Under the pieces are notes generated by a model. It was not told where the DNA came from and did not search any database. It saw only the letters and a list, made by a program, of their open reading frames with translations. A DNA stretch of 64,000 bases, taken from positions 165,903,758 through 165,967,757 of the forward strand of contig CM060305.1 in the NCBI GenBank assembly GCA_030674185.1, in the 5' to 3' direction. The stretch is from Monoplex corrugatus (taxonomy: Eukaryota; Mollusca; Gastropoda; Littorinimorpha; Ranellidae). The position numbers were made by a program, and so were the translations under genes. This document shows, piece by piece, positions 35,611 through 45,828 of the stretch; the stretch's first letter is position 1; every line of letters starts with the position of its first letter.

Positions 35611-37092
35611 ACATTTCAAGGAAGAGCTGTGAAGAACACTTTCTCAGGAACTTATATTATTTATCTGCAGTTGTGACACCACCATTACCATTTATGCTTG
35701 TTGGGTTTCATTTCACACAAAGATTTTTTAAGTTCACAGTGACTGATATTTTTGTCATCTCTCTCTTCAGGATCACACTTTCTGAAACAAAAATTGTGAA
35801 AAGTTGAAGAAATCAACTTTCTATATAAGCTACAGAACAGAAGTTGTTTTCTTTTGTTATGTCTAATCTTTTTCAGTATGTGTTTTTATGTGCATCCATT
35901 TGGCCTCTTGGGCAAAACAGTGTAAAGTATCTTCTGCTTTTGACAAGCTGAATTTTTAGAAACTGATAAATACATATCATGGGAAAAGTTAGACTTCACA
36001 GTCCCAAACAACATTTGTTCTCACATATATATCAAAAAGCGCTTCTTCAAATATTTTAAGCATTTATTCAACGTGCTCAGAAAGAAGAAGAAAAAAACGT
36101 CATTTTATTCACTATGGATCTCCATTCCTCAAGAATGAGCCCAGCCATAGGTGACATAAAGAATGATCACAATATGTATAAAAACTTTTGTCTTGGGTCT
36201 TGATTTTGGAGTTAATCATGAAGTAGTTTTGTATTGCAGATTCATTACACCTAGTGATGTAAGATCTCAAACTTTTTATGAAGAATTTTACATTTAAGCA
36301 ACAGGACTCTTTTGTTTTCCCTTACGAGACAGAAGAAGATTTCATTCCACAAGTTGAGGTTGTTCATTTCTCTCATTTGACTGATAGATCTAGGCATATA
36401 CCTTAAGTTTATGGAAGCATAGATATAGTACTATTTTACCTTTTGATTTTATTAAAACTTGATTGAAACATTATTAGAACTGGTAGGCTGTATGTATGAA
36501 AAAGTAATCCAAAGCTTTACATTTTGCCTTTGTCAGTGCAACCACAAAAAATGCAATTCTACTCTTGTTTTAGTTTCACACCGGCATGGAAATGTTGCAA
36601 AGAGAAATTGTTGTTAGAAACAAATATTACTTTAGTTTTTATTATGTTTTGTTTTAACTCTTTCACCTTGATAGGTGACATTAATCACCACAATTGTTCA
36701 TTGCCACAAATGACTTAAGTCAGCACTGAGGGTCATCGGTAAAATGACAATTTTTCATTCCCCACTTGTTCATTCCGGAAACTTACATTCCCACCTGATT
36801 GTTGACATACAACCCTTCACCACTCGTCTTAAGTTTTGGGTTGTGTAAACCTGCTGTCTTATTTTCACATGGACCGAACGACTTGCTCAACCAAGTGTTG
36901 TCTGAAAAATACTCAGTACTGAGTTGTGTTTTTTTCACTAGAACTTGGAGGCAAAAGAGGTAAAAAGAGGAAATTATGGAACAGCTTGACCACTTTGACT
37001 TTCATTGTCAAATAACATTAAATTATTGTATTCACATCTAGTACCAGGCATCGCATCAAAGCATTGACATGAATTTTGTATTGGTCAGTTCA

Positions 37093-37222
<130 letters not shown>

Positions 37223-37611
37223 ACATCACACTCACACGTAGTGATTATTTGTTAATATGCATTTTCTCTATGTGAAATTCTTCCCTCACACTAAAAATAG
37301 GACATTACTGCACTCCCCTACCCCTATTAACAATTTGTTTAACCTTTGAAATGTAGTTCTAACTTTTATTGAATATGTGTATATCTCATATCTAATTTCT
37401 TTTGATTAGTACTTTATTTGAAACCCAGTATTTCCCTAAGTTTTCTTTCCTATTCACATCATTCTTAATTTACTTTCTATTTCACTTTGTTGCTGAAGTG
37501 TGTTTGCTGTCTTGTGTGTATATGTAACAGAACTGTAGTGTTATTTTGTGAATGACTGAGAAGATGAGAGAGGAGAGTTTTACACAAAAGTTTGGGTGAC
37601 TTTGTAGCTGA

Positions 37612-37639
37612 TTTTTTTTTTTTTTTTTTTTTTTTTTTA
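37612..37639 (+). repeat. poly(T) tract
   Basis: About 28 T. Confidence 0.9.
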
Positions 37640-37954
37640 CTGTGGATCAGAAAATTGTTTGCAATTTACTGTTTCATCTGAAATCATGGGATAGGTGGTA
37701 TTGGTGGGATAAAAGAGATAAGAACCTATGTTATAACAATATTAGCAATGTTCTCCTTTTGATACATTTACCCATCAAGTGTCGTCATCTACCACAGAAC
37801 TTTGTCAGTAGACACCACATTTTTTTCACACAGCAGTATGATCTACCTTTGACTCATGGTAATAACTAGAAGAAGAAGAAATAGAAGAAAGGTAATAATG
37901 ATAATGATTATCTCATATGATAATGATTATGATGATAACAATTTCATGTACCAT

Positions 37955-38055
37955 TGTGCCCTTAAACATTGAGATCAGGGTGTTTTATAACAGTCAGTAA
38001 TAATAACTGTTTTATACGACCCATCCCAAAACAGTGAGATCAGGGCACTGTACAA
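37955..38055 (+). repeat. diverged tandem duplication (GAGATCAGGG units)
   Basis: TTAAACATTGAGATCAGGGT and AAAACAGTGAGATCAGGGCA lie about 60 bp apart, each followed by a TRTAACA-like stretch. This may be a SINE or LINE 3' end fragment. Confidence 0.45.
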
Positions 38056-38159
38056 CAATCAAGTAAAATGAAGCAAATTTTATTACAAAATGTGTACCTC
38101 AAAACAAAACAGATAATGAATTCAGAGAAAACTTTGTGTAGAAATACATATAGCCCATT

Positions 38160-38174
38160 TGCACACACACACAC

Positions 38175-38241
<67 letters not shown>

Positions 38242-38250
38242 CACACTACA

Positions 38251-38341
<91 letters not shown>

Positions 38342-38345
38342 CACA

Positions 38346-38398
<53 letters not shown>

Positions 38399-38404
38399 CA
38401 CACA
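38160..38404 (+). repeat. (CA)n array with CTACA interruptions
   Basis: About 245 bp of CA. ACTACACACTAC blocks recur near 38238, 38300 and 38339, which suggests internal duplication of a larger unit. Confidence 0.97.
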
Positions 38405-39301
38405 ATACGATATATGAAAGTGAGGGTGAAGATGATTTGTGGAGCCTTACTAAGTAGAACACTGAACTGAACCATTGAATGTTAGTCTGTTAGCTTCCCA
38501 GGGATATGGTGAGTTTATTTTGAAGGAAAGTCTTTTCACAATTTCTTAGGATTTCTTTCACAGTTTATGAGGATTTCCACTTTTTTTGTTTGTTTGTATT
38601 TAAGTAATTGCACAAAAGTTTCAGATCCACAATAGCAACTGTAGCAATAAAAGATTTTACCAAATATCAAAAATGCAACCTGTACTTTAAATATGGTAGT
38701 CTACCAGTTGGTACTAAACCAATTGCCAAAAGTTCATAGTAGTTGTTTTGATAATGATCTGGGCAGCATTTTCACACATAGAAGATGAATGTGGATGAGC
38801 GTTTCAGAAATGATGTAATGATGGTGAGTGTGTTCTTGGTATTAATTTGGTCTTTGTTACAGTTAAGGTGCATAGCAAGTAATCTTGTTAATTTATTTCC
38901 ATTTTGTCAAAAATAATGTCAAACTGATGGTTGTAGCTATATAAAGATGTTAAACTTTACACACATTGCAACAGAATGCATGGTGTACCTTATTTTATTT
39001 CGGCTACATTGCTATAGTGACATTTAGTTTAAATGGTCCTTTTGGTTACAGTGTACTTTATTCATACTGTTTATACTGAGTCATTATTTTTGTATGTAGT
39101 GTACCTTGTACAGATTGCCCGCACAGTTGTTTCACTAAATTTCCTGTTTGTTGTAGTTTGTGTGGATTGTTCACCTCAGCTATTCATCAAAATTTCTGTG
39201 TGTTGCGTTTTGTTCAGATCATGTTTCACAAGGTTGTGTTCTGTAGTTCATATTATCAGTACATTTGTTTGATTACAGTACTGTGTGTTGCAGACAACCA
39301 G

Positions 39302-39373
39302 CTGAAACAGCTCCAAGTTTCGCCATTGAAGCAGCCACACGTCTTGCCTCTGAGACAGACAGCGTGGACCAGG
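39302..39373 (+). CDS. Ank: ankyrin tail cassette exon (72 nt)
   Basis: A 72-nt exon, phase 1 to 1, reading (A)ETAPSFAIEAATRLASETDS and VDQG. The acceptor region has two AGs 8 nt apart, at 39292-39293 and 39300-39301; only the second gives phase 1. The first would enter in phase 2. The donor is CAGG|GTGTGT. The composition matches the other tail exons. Confidence 0.58.
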
Positions 39374-39496
39374 GTGTGTAGCAGACCCCCTCACTGTACT
39401 TTGTTCCTGTGTTAACCCCTTGCCTTTCATCAGTGTGCAGTCATCATTGTCATCAGTAATGATTATTTGTTGAAAGCAAGATCATCTTTGAGACTG

Positions 39497-39604
39497 TGGT
39501 AACTTTTGTATAGAAATTGTGTGGGACTTAAGAACAAGAAGTGACTGCATGGTAACTTTTGTATAGAAATTGTTTGGGACTTAAAGAACAAAAAGTGACT
39601 GCAA
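39497..39604 (+). repeat. tandem duplication, unit 53 bp
   Basis: TGGTAACTTTTGTATAGAAA starts both units (39497 and 39550). They differ by a few bases and one inserted A. Confidence 0.9.
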
Positions 39605-40430
39605 ATGTGGGAATATAATCATTCTGTTTAGTGTGCGAAAGGATGAACTCTAACATATTTTGAGATGTTAATTGTATGTTATGTTAAAGAATTGTTGGAA
39701 GTGTTGGCTTTTATATTGATATGTACAATTGACAACATCTATTGAACTGAATAATTTTGTCAAATATGCAGTGTTTTAATAAGTTTATCGAGTTTTTGTC
39801 CAAGAGGAGATGTTTTAACCTTTAATAATGAATGAACTCTTGAATAACCTTGATGACAGGTTTTAGCTATGATTGGCGCATATCTTTCAGTACTTAATAA
39901 CACTGCAGCTAACATTTGGTAGAAATAAAAGTTCCCATTAGTTGCAGATTATAGGATGTATTCATTGTGCTTAGAGCCTTGCTGTCAGTAGTGCTGCATG
40001 GATTGCGTATTTTATCTCTTATACATGTCTGTGATCATGTCTTTTTCTTTCACATAAAAAACAACAAACATATCTCTTCATTGGTTGTTTGGTTCCTGTT
40101 CATGGTCATTTGCCAGTGGTTTTACTTTGTTGTTTGTGCTTATATTGTCTGTTGTTATTGGGTGCTCACTTTCTGTAACTATGTACATGCTTGTAGTCTA
40201 GCTGCTTACTGTCTTCGTTTTCTTGTACTGGTACTAAAAAATACTGTCTTTATGGAATTTTTTGAAAATGTTTTTTCCCCACAAGATTTGTGTCGCTTAT
40301 ATTTGTTTATTTTAAATTTGTACATTTGTTGTGTAAAACAAATAATTTGTTTTTCAAATAGTTGGATTTTTTGTTATTGTTTGAAGAATGTTAAAATGTT
40401 CCAGTTCTTTTGGTTTGGGTTCATTTGCTG

Positions 40431-40466
40431 GTGGGTGGGGTGGGGTGGGGTGGGTTGGGTTGGAGG
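40431..40466 (+). other. G-quadruplex-type G-rich run
   Basis: GGTGGGTGGGGTGGGGTGGG and a following GTTGGGTTGG contain more than four G-triplets with one- or two-base loops on the sense strand, so the intron RNA could form a G-quadruplex as well. Confidence 0.7.
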
Positions 40467-40821
40467 TTTTGATTATTTATTTTCAGTTGTAGGGGGAGTT
40501 GGAGGGCTGGTTGGAGAGAAGTAAAAGGGGAGGGTTTAAAAAGAGAGGTAAAAGGGAAGAGTTGATTTCCTTTCCTTTTCATTTCTTCCCCTTTTCCCAT
40601 GTTGACTATGTATATTTTGTTATCCATTTATACAAACACTTCTCATCTTGGAGGAAATTAAAATACAAATGAACTAACAAATGAAAACTAATTATAAAGA
40701 GAAATGAGGTTGAAAGACTTTATAAAGCAAAAGTAAAGACTGACATATGGCAGTGGGCATAAGTACAGCAGTAGCAGTCATGATTTCTCAACAGTTCAGT
40801 GTTCTGGACATGAAACTGGAC

Positions 40822-40844
40822 TCCCCCCCCCCCCCCCCCCCCCC
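40822..40844 (+). repeat. poly(C) tract
   Basis: About 22 C. Confidence 0.9.
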
Positions 40845-41335
40845 AGCATTATTCAGAAAGTTTGGTTACTAGCTATGGTTTTTGGATTATTTTTTAGGCC
40901 ATGAAGATTTCTTCACATTTCGGTATTCTTGAAACAAAACAGATATTTGTTGGTGAAAAAAACAAATCATTTTGGGTGTTTTTTTTCTCAGCGTGTCAAA
41001 TGAGAATGTTATCAACCAGATAAATGATCAAGTAAGTAGTCATCCCTTTGATGAAATCAGAATGTCAAGAAATGGAAAAGCAAGGAAACTTTCCTCTGTT
41101 CAATATGAAAATCACTGAAGGCGAAAAATATTCTCGATGGTTAGCAGATTTTCTTCTCGGAGTTATTGAGAGAGGGAGGGCTGAAAGTTGATCATGAACA
41201 CTCATGGTTACTCTGTGGAAAATATTGAGATGTCTTGATTTGGTTCATGTTTGTTTTTGGTTTGACTAGTACTGTCTGTGATTGTGGTCTGTTAAAATCA
41301 TCTATGTATGATTTTCATGATGGACAGAACAGTAT

Positions 41336-41434
41336 TCTCTCTCTGTCTATCTATCTCTCTCCCTCTCTCTCTCTCTCCCCCTCTCTCTCTTTCTCCCCCC
41401 TCTCTCTCTTTTATATTCTTTCTCTACCCCCCCC
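41336..41434 (+). repeat. (CT)n tract with C-rich blocks
   Basis: CTCTCT runs separated by CCC and TTC blocks. Confidence 0.93.
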
Positions 41435-42868
41435 TCCCCTATTTTGGTGCTTTGGTGGGTTTTGATGTTTGGTTGGTAGTTTCAGGGAGTATTTCTATGT
41501 TCTCAATTTAACTTAAATCTTTTTTATGCATTTTGTTTTTCTATTTATTGTTCAGGATTGATGTTGTGCAAATTTCTGTTGTAACCACAAAAAATGATTG
41601 TGAAATGTTGTGCTGTTTGGTTGTGTGAATTGCTTTGTGTATCAGTCTGTTCTTCATGGTTTTCCGTGGTTCTTTGCAATAAATCTTGCGATACACAAGT
41701 TGCTGTGCTTCCTTCTTTCCCCACTCATACTGTGTGGAAGTAGTGTGTGCGCGTGTATTTACATGTGTTGTTTCTGTGTTTGTGTCTGTCTCTTGTGTTT
41801 ATGTTTTGGACCTCTACTAATTGAGGGACATCTTCGGTCAGTGTTTGTTTCTGTTCTTTTTTATGTTTGGACTCTTTACTAACAGAGAGCTATCTTCATT
41901 CGACCATCAGCTTTGCTTTTTGATACTTGCTTGTTATATTCTGCTGTATCTCATCTACCTAATCGCAACCCTGTCATCTAACACACAAACAACCAAGTTC
42001 ACAATGGGTGAAGGGAGCTGCACACATTGACAATCACCGGCAGCAGCTGTTAAGTTACTTGTCTTCATCTTAATCACAACTTTAGAACATTTGTGGTGTG
42101 ATACACCATAAATGAAACAGTGCTGGATACATCTCAAGAGTGTGTATGACCTGTGCCGAATATCATATGTGAGTAATGAAAGTTGATCAGTTTTATGTGT
42201 TCGTTCTGATTTGTTTATCTTTATTAGAAAATTTTGTTCATTTGCATGGAAAATGTAAGCAAGGAAAGCATGTCTTTGCCGTTATTGCCTTAGTTTTTGC
42301 TGATAATAAAAGTTACAATTAAATCACAAAGGAGTTCTTTATTTTTTTCTGTGTTGTGCGTTTAGGTCAGCCTACTGACTGTATCTTTACTATATGAATA
42401 TCAACTGTAGATAGTAAACACCATTGTAAAAAATAGAATAATAAAACTCTGAAGTTTTAAAGGCATAAATTCAGTAAATTTAAATTTGTGCGAAGGAAAG
42501 TACATGTTATAATGCGCAATCCATTTACCCAGTAAAAGTCCCGTGTTAGATCAGATTTTCTTCAGGTTTAAAGTCAGTGAAAAGTTAAGGAATCGGAATG
42601 GTGTGGTCAGGTCATCAGACCACAATATTCTGCTTATGCTGCCAAGTGATGATGACAGAACTAATCACTTTTTTCTCCTACCATATATATGCTTGAACTG
42701 TCTGTATAATATTAAACAAATTCTGCTACTAAACATTTTTCATCATATTTTGCTGTGGTTGCTGCTTATTTCTGCACAATCACATTCAGGTACTGTTTGC
42801 TCGTTTTTGTTTTTTTTTTGGTTTTTTTTTTTTCTTTTCTGCTTTTTTCATGTGGTATCTGGCTTTCT

Positions 42869-42931
42869 TCACAGTCTATAGCACAAAATGTGCATATATG
42901 CTGAGGATAAACTTGAGGTGTCTGCATCAGT
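42869..42931 (+). repeat. 63-bp direct repeat, copy 1
   Basis: Identical base for base to 45002-45064. Starts TCACAGTCTATAGCACAAAA and ends GTGTCTGCATCAGT. Confidence 0.95.
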
Positions 42932-43419
42932 AATGTCACTAAGCTTGCATCACTCTTGTCACAAATGTTTTCAGTATTATGCTTATTGTAGCCCTGCTGA
43001 CAGCTGAAGACTTTCTCTTTAGCATTTTGATATATAGATTAATCTTATCAATCTTGCTGAACGGCCGTCCATCTTAGGTATTTGATTGTATAAACATTAG
43101 CAAAAAATGTACTGCAGTTATGTAAACTGATTATTCTTGGTGTTTATGTCACTGTACTTGAGCATGTGTGTACAAGAACAATGTTGTTTAATTCAAATGA
43201 TTTAGTTTTTGTTTTTGTTGTTGTGCTTACTGAAATGTTTATCTTTAAGCATACTTGCATTGAAGAGCCTAGGAAGTTACAAAAGGATTGGTTGCATATT
43301 GTATGCTTGTTTAGGCCCTGCAGTTGCCCATGTGTTAGAAACCAGCTTAATACTATGTTGTATAGCAAGCTAAGGTGAACTGGTAATGCTGATTCCATTC
43401 CCCATGGTCCACTTTTCAG

Positions 43420-43923
43420 TGATCGCACAGCCAAGCAGTTATGGCAGTGATGTTGACGGCTTCATCCTTCCCCGCCAGTCTGACGTGGCCTTCAGCCACC
43501 CTCCAAAGCAAGATGACAATGCCAACCTGTCAGATCAAGTGCAGAGTCCATTGTCAGAGGGATCATATAAAGAGGAACCCTCATCTGTCCCAGAACCTGC
43601 TTTGCCTCATGGCTTCGTGGAAGAAGAGAAGCAGTTTGAACATGTGGCTGATGATGGCTTTGAATTGACAGCAGAATTGGGAGATGAAACGTTCGTTGAC
43701 AGACAAGAGGCAACTGTTCCAGTTTTAAGCCGCCACAAATTGTCCAAAGGGCAGTTACAGCAAGGGCAGACCGCACAGCAGGATGGTCTTTTCATGGTTA
43801 TGCCAGGGGATTATCCTTCATCAGGAGGGCCTTTAGGTGGTCTGGGTCCAGGAGAACCTTCACAAAGTTTCAGTCAGAGAGAAGACACGGATCAAGGCCT
43901 GCCAGGGGAGGTTTCAGAAGAAG
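43420..43923 (+). CDS. Ank: ankyrin tail cassette exon (504 nt)
   Basis: A 504-nt exon, phase 1 to 1, between CACTTTTCAG and AAG|GTACTC. It stays open for 168 codons. It reads VIAQPSSYGSDVDGFILPRQ at the start, SEGSYKEEPSSVPEPALPHG and EEEKQFEHVADDGFELTAEL in the middle, and a Gly/Pro/Ser-rich end with MPGDYPSSGGPLGG. It is acidic and predicted disordered, with no known domain that I can name. Read-through past the donor meets a stop after three codons (GTPV), so intron retention would give a short alternative C terminus. Confidence 0.88.
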
Positions 43924-44967
43924 GTACTCCAGTTTAGAACAGTATGATATGGTGGTTTGAACCATTTCTGGTCACCACCATTTTAGCCTTTAGTCCATAG
44001 TTGACAATATCCGGTTAATTGGATTATGAATCTTCAGAAACCTATATGCCTGTGTGTTGCCTTTGTAACCATAAGTATTTCGGTGTCTTCCTAAATTATG
44101 TTGCTAGTAAAAGCCAAATATTGTTGCTTGCCTCTTCATTAAACAGATTATTTTGATATTGCAGTTTGAGTTACTTTATTCTTTGTTTCATGTTTGCATG
44201 ATGATTTTTGTGTTTTGTGTTACAGTGCTCTTTTTATTTACTTTATACTTCATATTCTAGCTCCAGTTACCATGTGTATTTCAAAATGCAATCATGATAG
44301 ATAAAGAGGTCAGTTTGTGAAGAGGACGTGAAGACATTTATCTGTGTAAAAACAATTTTACCTGCTGATTCAGTGTACTCTTTAAGTCTAGACCCATTAG
44401 TTTTGGGCCTCTTCTCAATACTTCTGGGTAGAGTGAATGTCATTCTTTGTCACATAATAATCAGGACTGTGTGCCACATCATGATCATTGATATGAATGC
44501 GGATCCATGGGGGGAGGGGGGTAGAACATTTCTGTTCTAGATCTGTTTTATGGTATCCAAAGCATGTTTGATTTTTGTCCTGGAACTGTCCGTATTGTTG
44601 AGAGTTTAATGTTCTGCCACAGAACTTGTATCTGCTGACGTGCAGTATTCCACTGCTGTCAGAGATTGTCTGATAAACTGTTGAGTTTTTTCTTTCTTTG
44701 TTTTATCAGAGTTTATGTTTCCCACTGCTGTCAGAGATATTGTCTTGATAAACTGTTGAGTTTTTTCTTTCTTTGTTTTAATCAGGAGTTTATTTTGGGA
44801 ATGGAATCCTAGTGTTTAGAATCTGCCCTGCAGACAGGCTTGAATATTGAACATTTATCCTTTTCTCTCTGTCTTGTTTTTTCCTTTTGTCTTTTCTTTG
44901 ACTGCTGTGGTTTAAACACTGAAAATGGTGTTCCAATCGAAACATAAAGACTTTCTCATCTTTTCAG
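43924..44967 (+). other. intron with a tandem duplication
   Basis: No exon other than the neighbours. A duplication lies at 44650-44798. Confidence 0.55.
44650..44798 (+). repeat. tandem duplication, unit about 72-77 bp
   Basis: CCACTGCTGTCAGAGA begins both units (44650, 44722). They share AAACTGTTGAGTTTTTTCTT and differ by several single-base indels. Confidence 0.9.
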
Positions 44968-45014
44968 ACTCCTTTTCTGCTCCAGAGGCAGTTGCTAGCG
45001 ATCACAGTCTATAG
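44968..45014 (+). CDS. candidate alternative last exon (SFSAPEAVASDHSL stop)
   Basis: A strong acceptor (CTTTCTCATCTTTTCAG) opens phase-1 sequence that reads (D)SFSAPEAVASDHSL and stops at TAG 45012-45014. Phase and composition fit the tail series, which suggests a C terminus for a shorter isoform. The last bases, including the stop, are part of a 63-bp direct repeat. No polyadenylation signal was located nearby, and 15 codons is too short for certainty. Confidence 0.35.
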
Positions 45015-45064
45015 CACAAAATGTGCATATATGCTGAGGATAAACTTGAGGTGTCTGCATCAGT
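45002..45064 (+). repeat. 63-bp direct repeat, copy 2
   Basis: Perfect match to 42869-42931, 2133 bp away. Confidence 0.95.
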
Positions 45065-45069
45065 GTCTT

Positions 45070-45828
45070 TCAGAGCTTCTAGAATTATGTGAGCTCCTTT
45101 CCTCTCAAAAAACTGATTGCTACAACATGTTTCTTGCCTGAGTTCCTGGCCATGTTGGTATTCAAAGCAGTGAAATAACTGACTGCCTTACCAAGATTGC
45201 CACAATGAAAAAGATGGCTAAATCCTTCATTCCTTTCATCGATCTGAAACCCAAACTTAAGAAGAAAAAGTCTGACCAAACAGATTACAAACTTTTCATA
45301 ATCAGCATGACCTGAATAAAGTTTTTCAGCATGACCTTGAATTAAACAGTTTCTCCCATCTGTTCTTGGAAATTTCAGAAAGGAGATGTGTGCAGATTAG
45401 ACATGGTCACTCATTCTACACTCACTCATACCTTTTCAAAAAATTGTACCTTTTAAAAGATGAAGAAACACTGGTGCGTACCATGTGATAAGCCACTAAG
45501 CATCAAATACTGTCTTAATGAATGCTGGGACTTGCATGGTTGAGACAAAGGCATTACACAGCAGATTACTTAAAGAACCTCTTCAGAAATGTTCCCAAGA
45601 CAATATTCAGATTTTTACAAGAGATAGACAGATTTCATCTGACTATGATCATGCATGTGGGAAAGATTTTTAAATGCATTTTAGATTTGAAAGGCTCATC
45701 ATATGTTCGTTTTTTAACTGTTGGCTTTTTGATTAGACTGGGATTGTTTTAATGTAGTAGTGTTAGCCCTGACATGGCCTTAGTGGTTGGCTGGGCTTTA
45801 AGCAACATGGACTGAACTAACCTTTTAT
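45070..45828 (+). mobile_element. LINE relic, I/Jockey-type 3' end with RNase H remnant
   Basis: On the plus strand, VPGHVGIQSSEITDCLTKIA (about 45140-45200) matches the LINE RNase H pattern WVPGHVGIxGNExAD-LAK-A, with stops and changed residues. Downstream, HSFYTHSYLF (about 45408-45440) and CDKPLSIKYCLNEC (45483-45525) match the region following RNase H in I-type elements (GHTxLTHSYLL, C-x2-C-x-PLTxxHILxEC), and FRFLQEIDRF follows near 45607. The 3' end has GCCCTGACATGGCCTTAGTG and TGGGCTTTAAGCAAC, like such elements. Non-functional. Confidence 0.75.

Larger units (their letters stand above)
39374..43419 (+). other. intron
   Basis: Holds a 53-bp tandem duplication (39497-39604), a G-rich run (40431-40466), poly(C) (40822-40844), a CT tract (41336-41434) and the first copy of a 63-bp direct repeat (42869-42931). 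No convincing exon. Confidence 0.55.

Noticed and set aside
36333..36358. Possible small exon reading EDFIPQVE after an ACGAGACAG acceptor
   Set aside because: The following donor (GAG|GTTGTT) is poor and the ending phase (0) does not fit the series.
40992..41031. 40-nt segment with strong acceptor (TTTTTTCTCAG) and donor (CAA|GTAAGT)
   Set aside because: It is open only in phase 2 to 0, which no neighbouring exon can supply.
42543..42881. 112-codon frame with SSDHNILLMLP, slightly like a LINE endonuclease end
   Set aside because: The match is too short and no other endonuclease motif or LINE sequence is adjacent.
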